DNA from: an uncultured Mediterranea sp.
GTDB taxonomy: Bacteria; Bacteroidota; Bacteroidia; Bacteroidales; Bacteroidaceae
Reading direction: 5' to 3'
Length of the DNA stretch: 56,704 nucleotides
NCBI GenBank assembly: GCA_945879145.1
Contig: CAMCUZ010000014.1
Location: 1 to 56,704 of the forward strand
The stretch's first letter is position 1, and each line of letters opens with the position of its first letter. The position numbers were made by a program, and so were the translations under genes. The notes beneath the pieces are model-generated. The model saw only the letters and a program-made list of their open reading frames with translations. It did no database searches and was not told the DNA's origin. Positions 50,290-56,704 of this stretch are shown here, one piece after another.

Positions 50290-52602
50290 ATGAAAACCAA
50301 CCTGCATAATCACCCCTTTATCGGGGTGTTTATCCTTCTGTTGCTTGCCTTGTTGAGCAGCTGTGTGAAGGACCTTTTTAATGAAGAGCTGGTACAGAAG
50401 CTCTACGACGACGCCTTTCCGGTGAAGGACATCGATCCGCAATTGGACTGGAAGATGACGCGTATGGTCAGTGTTACCGTCAAGGTGTACGACCACAACG
50501 GCAGTGCGTACGATATTTTGATTTACGACACCAACCCGTTGGAAGAAGAGAGCAAGGCTACCCTGCTCTGCAAGAGCGAGGCCACCACGAAGAACGAGTT
50601 CTATACCCGTTTCGACTGCCCCACCTACCTTGACGAACTCTTTGTCTGCAAGCGCGACACCGCAGGCCGCGTAGTGGCTCACCTGGTTTCTATCAGCAAC
50701 AATGCCGTCAGCACCACCTTTGGCGAGACAGCCTCCACCCGTACCTTCAGTACCCGTGCAGGCAGTTCGTTGATTCAGCCCTACACCCCGCCTCAGAGCG
50801 AGAGTGAGATACTCAGCATGGCCAAAGGAGCCAAGAAAATCAAGTCCAACACCACGGTGAAAGCCAGCGAGGTATGGAAAATCCCCCAAAGCGACATCTT
50901 CCGTAATGACTTCAGGGTGAAAAGCAACCCCAGCAACCCCGCCACCATCATCATCCAAGGCACGTGGCGACCTGGCGGCAACATCTCCGCCATTCAGACT
51001 GGTGCCAACATCGTAGTCACCTCCACAGGTCGCATTGAGCTGCCCGATGGCAGAGCAGACAACAAGAGCCTGAAGCTGAATGGCAACAGCACCCTTACAG
51101 TCTATCCCGGAGGCTACGTGGGCGGTCAAGACGGCAAGAAACAAGGCTACATCGTGATGCCGACAGGCTCCGACGGGCGTGTCAACTACAATGCCGGCAC
51201 CATAAAGGTCAACACCATCGACATGCGGGGCAGCAAAAGCCACTTCTATAACTGCGGCAATCTGGATATCGACGAGTTGCTCATCAGCGACGAAGGCGGC
51301 AAGCTTACCAACATGGGACAAGCTACCATTGGCAGTACAACAGTCAGCAGCACCATTGAGAACGGTTGCTTCCTGCGAGTCACTCAGAACCTCTGCGGCA
51401 ACCTGCTGATGGACAACAGCTGTGCAGCGGTGCTGGCCTCGTATGGCAACAATGGTAACAAAAATAAGACCATTCGCCTGGGGCAGCAATCCATGATAAC
51501 CATCGAGGGAGATGCCCGCCTGGCTTACGGCAACAAGGTGCAAGGCCCCGATCGCGGTGAAGCCCTCTTCCGTATCAACAACCTGGTATCACTCAACGGC
51601 TTCAGCCACCAGGGCGGATGCGTCTATTACGAAGTCAAAAAGGTTTCGGTCACCGAATGGGAGAAGGCCACCTTCATGCACTACCTGCTCAATAGCCAAG
51701 GCACCTTAGCCCGCTGGGGAGAATCACCCATCCTTATTGAAGCCGACCAATGTACCGGGGAGGGCAACAAGCCCGCTGAAAGCGGCAAACCTACCCCCGA
51801 GCAACCCCTCTCCTACACCTACGTATTCGAGGACAACTACCCCCTGGTGGGCGACTACGATTTTAACGATGTGGTCATTGACGTGGTTCCCACCTACCAC
51901 CGAGAGAAAGAGAGCAACCGCATCAAGCGTATCCAGCTCGACGTCACCCTTACCGCCGCAGGAGCCAGCAAAACCGTAGGCATTGGTCTGCGCCTGGTAG
52001 GCATTCAGAAAGAACAGATAGCCGCCGTGCGAAGTGGTGGAGCAGACAGCCGCTTCCAGGAATCACTGAAGAGCAAATACTCCCTGTTCACCTTCAATCC
52101 CACCTCCTTGCGCGAGGATAGCGACCCCTCTGTCGTGATTCCCATAGCCGGCGAAGTACACGAAGTGTTCGGGGTGAATTATGGCCAACTCGTCAATACA
52201 GGCCAAGGTACCACCGCCAAAACCTATACTTACGAAATCATCCTCGAGCTGGCCGACCAGACACGTACCGAGCCCATCCTTACCAAGGATAACCTCGACT
52301 TCTTTATCTGCTACACCTACAAGAGCATGCCCAAGCGCATGGAGGTTCACCTCTATGAATTCTGGAAGTATGGAGCCACAGCAGCTGGCACCATCCAGAA
52401 GCTTAACCTCGACTTGGCAGGCAACAACACCTGGGCTGTCTGCGTACCCTACGGATTCCGTTATCCCAAAGAGTACGTCAACATCTCCCGTACCGATACC
52501 CCGGCCGAGTGTGCCTATCCCGAGTTCATCGACTGGGCCCGCGACCGTAATCAGGCTCAAGACTGGTACCTCCGCCCTAACGCAGGCTACGTGATGCGTT
52601 AA
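50290..52602 (+). CDS. LruC-domain surface lipoprotein
   Basis: The 770-residue lipoprotein has signal and lipobox ending at Cys25 (LALLSSC). The N-terminal region (DAFPVKDIDPQLDWKMTRMVSVTVKV) is typical of Bacteroidales LruC-domain proteins. The middle (about 190-400) is Gly/Asn/Ser-rich with repeated short strands (GTWRPGGNISAIQTGANIVVTSTG), like a beta-helix. The LruC domain proper begins near 510 with YVFEDNYPLVGDYDFNDVVIDV, an acidic, possibly Ca2+-binding motif. The family's function is unknown; surface adhesion or matrix binding is a guess. It is the first gene of the polysaccharide run, 65 bp before the response regulator. Confidence 0.85.
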   Translation: MKTNLHNHPFIGVFILLLLALLSSCVKDLFNEELVQKLYDDAFPVKDIDPQLDWKMTRMVSVTVKVYDHNGSAYDILIYDTNPLEEESKATLLCKSEATTKNEFYTRFDCPTYLDELFVCKRDTAGRVVAHLVSISNNAVSTTFGETASTRTFSTRAGSSLIQPYTPPQSESEILSMAKGAKKIKSNTTVKASEVWKIPQSDIFRNDFRVKSNPSNPATIIIQGTWRPGGNISAIQTGANIVVTSTGRIELPDGRADNKSLKLNGNSTLTVYPGGYVGGQDGKKQGYIVMPTGSDGRVNYNAGTIKVNTIDMRGSKSHFYNCGNLDIDELLISDEGGKLTNMGQATIGSTTVSSTIENGCFLRVTQNLCGNLLMDNSCAAVLASYGNNGNKNKTIRLGQQSMITIEGDARLAYGNKVQGPDRGEALFRINNLVSLNGFSHQGGCVYYEVKKVSVTEWEKATFMHYLLNSQGTLARWGESPILIEADQCTGEGNKPAESGKPTPEQPLSYTYVFEDNYPLVGDYDFNDVVIDVVPTYHREKESNRIKRIQLDVTLTAAGASKTVGIGLRLVGIQKEQIAAVRSGGADSRFQESLKSKYSLFTFNPTSLREDSDPSVVIPIAGEVHEVFGVNYGQLVNTGQGTTAKTYTYEIILELADQTRTEPILTKDNLDFFICYTYKSMPKRMEVHLYEFWKYGATAAGTIQKLNLDLAGNNTWAVCVPYGFRYPKEYVNISRTDTPAECAYPEFIDWARDRNQAQDWYLRPNAGYVMR

Positions 52603-52667
52603 GTCCAACAACAGAGAAACAACAATCAAACAACATATCAACAACATCAAAACCATTTACCCATACA

Positions 52668-53030
52668 ATGAAAACCATTCTTTTTGTAGATGACAAACCC
52701 ACGATAGGAAAAGTACTCCAGGTCTATTTAGGCAAAGAGAACGACTTTGTATATTACGAAGACCCCCTCAAAGCCATCGACTGGCTGAGCCAGGGCAACG
52801 ACCCCGACCTGGTCATTACCGACATCCGTATGCCCCACATGGACGGCAAGGAGTTCCTTCATTATATGAAAAGTAACCCCCTGTACAACCACATCCCTGT
52901 AGTGATTCTCTCCAGCGAGGACAGCACCACCGAGCGCATCCAGTTGCTCGAAGCGGGAGCAGCCGACTTTATCCTGAAGCCCTTCAACCCCATGGAGCTG
53001 AAGGCCCGTGTCAAGAAATACTTAGTATAA
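52668..53030 (+). CDS. Single-domain response regulator
   Basis: The 120-residue stand-alone receiver domain has the acid pocket Asp8-Asp9, the phospho-acceptor Asp52 (LVITDIRMP), Ser82/Ser83 and Lys104 (FILKPFNP), all intact. There is no output domain and no kinase gene nearby, so it must work by protein contact. The next gene, 4 bp away, encodes a receiver-like domain fused to a sugar transferase, so a partner role in controlling polysaccharide initiation is likely but unproven. Confidence 0.93.
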   Translation: MKTILFVDDKPTIGKVLQVYLGKENDFVYYEDPLKAIDWLSQGNDPDLVITDIRMPHMDGKEFLHYMKSNPLYNHIPVVILSSEDSTTERIQLLEAGAADFILKPFNPMELKARVKKYLV

Positions 53031-53034
53031 GGCC

Positions 53035-54216
53035 ATGGGACAAGGCATGATTTATACCCTCTACGTAGGTAGCCATACCGACACACTGCAGCATCTCTCT
53101 GCAGTATGCCCTGGTATGTTCATCCCGCTGCCTACCCTTCAGGAGGCTTGCCAGAAGATTGAAGGCATACGCGAACGCTACGACACCATGCTGCTTGTAG
53201 AGCAGACCCGTGCCGAAGAGCAATGCCCAGAACTGGCCGAACTGCACAAACGCTTTCCGCGCATCTATATCCTGCTAATCAGCTCGGTCGCCCCCATCGG
53301 CGAACAGCGCAAAAGCTACCTGCAATCCGGAGTGAGCAACCTGATTGCGCCCGACGTTACGGCCCAGCGGATGAAAGAATTAGGAGATTTCCTCCACCAG
53401 CGTAAAATGTATAAGCTGCAAGAGTTCAAGCAGAAGTACAAAGACAATCTGCCCCACCCCTTCCACCTTCCCCTTTGGAAGCGTTGTTTCGACGTTGCCG
53501 TTTCCTTAGGAGCCCTGTTGGCACTCTCTCCCCTGCTGATTGGCACAGCCATAGCCATCCGTCTGGAGAGTAAAGGCCCCATCATTTACAGCAGCAAGCG
53601 TGTAGGTACCAACTATCAGATATTCGACTTCCTGAAGTTCCGCTCCATGTACACCAATGCCGACCGCCGTTTGAAAGAGCTCTCCGCCCTCAACCAATAT
53701 GCCGTTAACTCACAGCCAGTAGCCCAGACCACTCCCATGGAGATGCCTCAGCTGACCGGCGACGAAACTGACGATACCCTGCTGATAGGCGATGACTTCG
53801 TCATCAGCGAAGAGGAATACACCCAACAGCAGCGCACCAAGCAGGCCAATGCTTTTGTGAAGATAGAGAATGACCCACGCGTTACCCGTGTAGGTCGTTT
53901 CATCCGTAAGTACAGCATCGACGAGTTGCCTCAGCTCATCAACATCCTCAAGGGTGACATGAGCGTAGTGGGCAACCGCCCTTTACCGCTCTACGAAGCC
54001 GAACAGCTGACCAATGATGACGACATCGAGCGTTTCCTGGGTCCTGCAGGCTTGACCGGTCTGTGGCAGGTAGAGAAGCGAGGAGGCGCAGGAGCCATGT
54101 CGGCCGCCGAGCGTAAGCAGCTCGACGTGCGTTATGCCCACGAGTTCTCTTTCGCCATGGATTTCAAGATAATCCTGCGCACGTTCACGGCCTTTATCCA
54201 AAAAGAAAATGTCTAA
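53035..54216 (+). CDS. Receiver-like domain fused to undecaprenyl-phosphate sugar transferase
   Basis: The 393-residue protein has two parts. Residues about 1-125 look like a degenerate receiver: aligned by eye with the neighbouring regulator, phospho-Asp52 corresponds to Glu56 (MLLVEQ) and Lys104 to Ala105 (NLIAPD). Residues about 145-393 are a bacterial sugar transferase of the monotopic phosphoglycosyl-transferase type. It has a re-entrant helix (WKRCFDVAVSLGALLALSPLLIG), KFRSMY, DPRVTRVGRFIRKYSIDELPQLINILKGDMSVVGNRP and GLTGLWQVEKRGG. Such enzymes load the first sugar onto undecaprenyl phosphate. About 55 residues between KFRSMY and DPRVT form an acidic insert. An alternative start is Met5. 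Confidence 0.88.
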   Translation: MGQGMIYTLYVGSHTDTLQHLSAVCPGMFIPLPTLQEACQKIEGIRERYDTMLLVEQTRAEEQCPELAELHKRFPRIYILLISSVAPIGEQRKSYLQSGVSNLIAPDVTAQRMKELGDFLHQRKMYKLQEFKQKYKDNLPHPFHLPLWKRCFDVAVSLGALLALSPLLIGTAIAIRLESKGPIIYSSKRVGTNYQIFDFLKFRSMYTNADRRLKELSALNQYAVNSQPVAQTTPMEMPQLTGDETDDTLLIGDDFVISEEEYTQQQRTKQANAFVKIENDPRVTRVGRFIRKYSIDELPQLINILKGDMSVVGNRPLPLYEAEQLTNDDDIERFLGPAGLTGLWQVEKRGGAGAMSAAERKQLDVRYAHEFSFAMDFKIILRTFTAFIQKENV

Positions 54217-54240
54217 CCCCAAGATAACGATTTTGTAGAG

Positions 54241-55065
54241 ATGAAATACACAAAGACGAACTATATGAAATGGATTCAGCTAGCCGCCTGCCTACTTTGC
54301 TTGACAGCGACCACCCATCTATATGCCCAAGAGAACATAGACCAAAGCCAACGTATCAAGCTGCTAGATGCCCTCAAAGAGGCCGATGCAGCACTGGACT
54401 CCATGTCAACGGGGGTACCTACGGGGATTGAGAAGATTCAGTTGCCACCGCTGCAGGTGTTTCTGGATGCTGTGACAGAGAATGCCACTGTAAAAAAAGC
54501 CCGAAGCCAAGTTGAGCAAGTGAAAAACGAGTACCAATTGCAAAAGCGTGACTGGTGGAACAACTTACGCTTTAACGGTTCTTATTCATATGGACGTTAC
54601 AACATTTTAAGTAACAACAGCGATGAATACACCCCGTTGTACCAAACAAGTATGGCAAGTGCCCAACACAACTTTAGCATAGGAGCAAGTATCAGCATTC
54701 CCTTAGGAGACTTTACAAATAGAAAACTAAAACTAAAAAAATACCGTTACGATATCGAACAACTTCAATATCAACAAGAAGAAGTGATGGAGGAAAGACG
54801 ATTAAGGGTGCTTGAAGCCTACAACCAGGTCACAATACAGCTAGCAACAATTGGAACCAAGGCAGAAACAGCAGCACTCTATAATGCTCAAATGAGAATT
54901 ATTGAATACAATTTCATCCAAGGGAAAATGACAATAGACGCACTAGCAATTGAAAGAGCAAGACGCTCAGGTGCTGTCACATCATACGAACAAAGCCGAG
55001 TAGAGTTACACAATTCCATAACGCTACTAGAAATGCTCACCAATGTGAAGATTATTAATGACTAA
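54241..55065 (+). CDS. Short TolC-family outer-membrane protein
   Basis: The 274-residue exported protein has a signal ending near LYAQ. It has one TolC-like repeat: a coiled-coil helix pair (about 85-105 and 165-265, e.g. VMEERRLRVLEAYNQVTIQLATIGTKAETAALY) around a strand region (FNGSYSYGRYN, FSIGASISIPLGDF). Full TolC proteins have two repeats and about 420-490 residues, so this is roughly half. It is complete, with start, stop and tight 24- and 11-bp gaps, so it may form a larger oligomer or a partial channel for polysaccharide export. AT content rises from about 54500. ATG 54265 is an alternative start. Confidence 0.78.
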   Translation: MKYTKTNYMKWIQLAACLLCLTATTHLYAQENIDQSQRIKLLDALKEADAALDSMSTGVPTGIEKIQLPPLQVFLDAVTENATVKKARSQVEQVKNEYQLQKRDWWNNLRFNGSYSYGRYNILSNNSDEYTPLYQTSMASAQHNFSIGASISIPLGDFTNRKLKLKKYRYDIEQLQYQQEEVMEERRLRVLEAYNQVTIQLATIGTKAETAALYNAQMRIIEYNFIQGKMTIDALAIERARRSGAVTSYEQSRVELHNSITLLEMLTNVKIIND

Positions 55066-55076
55066 ACAGACTATCT

Positions 55077-56704
55077 ATGGATATCTTGCTCTTTATTTCC
55101 CAGTTTCTCTACCGCATACGCTATCGTTTGATATGGGGATCGCTCATTGTAACAGGACTGGTCATTTATTTCACCCAGTTTCTACCCTACAGCTACAGCG
55201 TAAAAGGGAGCATCTACACTGGAGTATCTACTCAGACTTCTTTAGATGGCACTTCAACAAACTATGCAGCTATTGCAAGTTCTTTTGATAACCTGATTAA
55301 TATTGGAAAATCCCAGCAAACGCTACAGGAAGTATCTCTTCGTTTATTGGCCAATGCCTTTACATACGGTGAAGAATGGAATGACAATCGCTATATTCAA
55401 GCTAAACATTACCGACAACTCCTGGAGATGGCACCTCGCGAAGTATTAGCTTTAGCAGATAGAAAGGACGTCAACATAACATTAGAGAAACTCAGAAGCT
55501 ATAAAAAAGAAGATAGACACAATTTCATTTACCAAATGTTGAATAGTTATGTCCAATTTTATAGCTTATCTGCACTCGATGGCATTGATATTCGTCGTGC
55601 GGGCAATAGTGATATTCTTCATATCTCCTATACCTCGGCAGACCCAGGCATGACTCAACAAACTGTTGAATTTTTAATTGAAGAGTTGAAGAAAGCTTAT
55701 GAAATTCTCCGTTTTAAAGCGACCAATGATGTAATTGCCTATTTTGAAGAACAAGTACGAATCACAAAGAAAAAATTGGATGAAGAAGAAGATGACCTCA
55801 TGCATTACAATGTAGCACAACAGGTCATCAATTATGGAGAAGAAACCAAAGCGTTAGCTGGCACTAGATATCAAGTGGATGATAGATACGAAGAAGCTGA
55901 ACGAACGTATCAAGGGGCTGTTTCTCTTCGAAAAATGTTAGATGAAAGAATGGATATTAGAGCAAATATTATTCGAAATAATTCTGCATTGCTCCAAGAG
56001 TTAAACAGAGTAAGTAGCTTGAATCAACAAATCATGGAGAAAGAGATTTTCACAAACTCTGATCCTGAGGTGACCCAAAAAGAAAGAGAAGATTTAGCAC
56101 GTACTGAGCAAAGAATCAGTCAAATATCAGACAGCTTGAATCAATTCAGTTTCACTAAAGAAGGCGTTGGAATTGAAGATATGGTAACAGAATGGTTAAC
56201 CGCTTGTGTGAATGAAGCGAAAGCTAAAGCTGAATTGGATGTGCTTAAGCGAAGACAGGAAAGCATTATGGAGCACTATGCCCACATGTCTCCTATTGGA
56301 ACCCAAGTCAATCGTAAAGAGCGTGCCATCGGTATTGCAGAAGATAATTATCGTGTACAATTAGATGGATTGGCAAAAGCCCACATGCGATTAAAGAATA
56401 TTGAGATGAGTACTAGCAATCTTCAAACAGTAGCTCCACCACCCTATCCATTGGCAGATAATGGCCGTAATCGCATGATGTATGTGCTGATAGCATTCAT
56501 TGGGAGCATACTCTTTATCATCTCCTTCTGCCTTATCATTGAAGTACTTGATAGAACCTTACGCGACGCATTCCGCAGCCAGCGTCTCAGTGGACTTCCT
56601 GTAATTGCCGCCTTCAACGGTATCAGCAATCTAAAATACCGTGGTTTCCTTAAAGCTTGCAACCGCATGGCGGCAAGTTACAGTTGCCGTAGATTAAACA
56701 AATA
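55077..56704 (+). CDS. Wzz/Wzc-like polysaccharide chain-length protein (partial, cut by window)
   Basis: The frame is open from the ATG at 55077 to the window edge, 542 codons with no stop. An N-terminal membrane helix (about 18-36, IWGSLIVTGLVIYFTQF) is followed by a periplasmic domain with long coiled coils (about 210-440). A second helix lies at about 468-488 (MYVLIAFIGSILFIISFCLII), then EVLDRTLRDAFRSQRLSGLPVIAAF, the usual juxtamembrane step in Wzc/GumC-like proteins. No kinase motif is reached, so a C-terminal BY-kinase may or may not follow. It sets chain length or couples export. It starts 11 bp after the TolC-like gene. Confidence 0.85.
   Translation, partial: MDILLFISQFLYRIRYRLIWGSLIVTGLVIYFTQFLPYSYSVKGSIYTGVSTQTSLDGTSTNYAAIASSFDNLINIGKSQQTLQEVSLRLLANAFTYGEEWNDNRYIQAKHYRQLLEMAPREVLALADRKDVNITLEKLRSYKKEDRHNFIYQMLNSYVQFYSLSALDGIDIRRAGNSDILHISYTSADPGMTQQTVEFLIEELKKAYEILRFKATNDVIAYFEEQVRITKKKLDEEEDDLMHYNVAQQVINYGEETKALAGTRYQVDDRYEEAERTYQGAVSLRKMLDERMDIRANIIRNNSALLQELNRVSSLNQQIMEKEIFTNSDPEVTQKEREDLARTEQRISQISDSLNQFSFTKEGVGIEDMVTEWLTACVNEAKAKAELDVLKRRQESIMEHYAHMSPIGTQVNRKERAIGIAEDNYRVQLDGLAKAHMRLKNIEMSTSNLQTVAPPPYPLADNGRNRMMYVLIAFIGSILFIISFCLIIEVLDRTLRDAFRSQRLSGLPVIAAFNGISNLKYRGFLKACNRMAASYSCRRLNK

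Noticed and set aside
50242..51543. 433-codon frame antisense to the LruC lipoprotein gene
   Set aside because: The product resembles no protein, has no promoter, and overlaps a well-formed lipoprotein gene.

Overview
The window reads as chromosomal DNA of a gut-type Bacteroidales bacterium (phylum Bacteroidota). Four things point there. Many gene starts are preceded by the Bacteroidales promoter (-33 TTTG, 19-20 bp, -7 TAnnTTTG). The tmRNA encodes the tag GENNYALAA. Several families are typical of the order (DUF5020, DUF3256, DUF2027-Smr, LruC-domain lipoprotein, serC-serA-DUF1015, Na+-NQR). Shine-Dalgarno sequences are largely absent. I cannot name the genus from the sequence alone.

Layout. 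1-750: no gene; terminator-like hairpin, a REP-like palindromic element and a heptamer repeat. 751-6331: an S41-protease lipoprotein, then divergently a purine salvage cluster (xpt, xanthine/uracil permease, DUF5020 outer-membrane protein, ATP-grasp-like protein). 6384-11370: an AAA ATPase with its own promoter and nifJ (pyruvate:ferredoxin oxidoreductase) with a strong terminator. 11403-13331: umuDC, preceded by four 22-bp tandem repeats. 13347-19451 (minus strand): EamA transporter, DUF3256, YitT, purM, small membrane protein, prfA, pyrF, probably one long operon. 19569-25316: a YciO-type protein and, divergently, a LacI regulator, SLC45-like sugar transporter and GH65 maltose-phosphorylase-like gene. 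25396-31763: queA, a coiled-coil membrane protein, ssrA (tmRNA), and the DUF2027-Smr/NUDIX/mnmA operon. 31949-37330: a TonB-dependent receptor, an MBL-fold lipoprotein and a choloylglycine-hydrolase-family protein. 37528-40907: serC-serA-DUF1015. 41254-48583: a DbpA-like helicase and the complete nqrABCDEF operon. 48997-50043: asparaginase. 50290 to the right edge: an exopolysaccharide-type operon (LruC lipoprotein, single-domain response regulator, receiver-like/sugar-transferase fusion, short TolC-like protein, Wzz/Wzc-like protein cut by the window edge).

How it fits together. Most of the window is core metabolism: purine salvage and synthesis, pyrimidine synthesis, serine synthesis, fermentation through PFOR, and sodium-coupled respiration. 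The parts most worth a second look are four. The GH65 protein keeps the family scaffold but lacks the catalytic acid (Gly487 where Glu is expected) and has Asn for Asp in the WDTE motif. In the polysaccharide operon, a receiver-like domain with a Glu at the phosphorylation position is fused to the initiating sugar transferase, next to a lone intact response regulator. The umuDC upstream region carries a repeat array. Several dispersed intergenic repeat families occur: two heptamer families, a REP-like GGGCGGAA/TTCCGCCC element, and a TGTAACG element that flanks an AT palindrome in inverted orientation.
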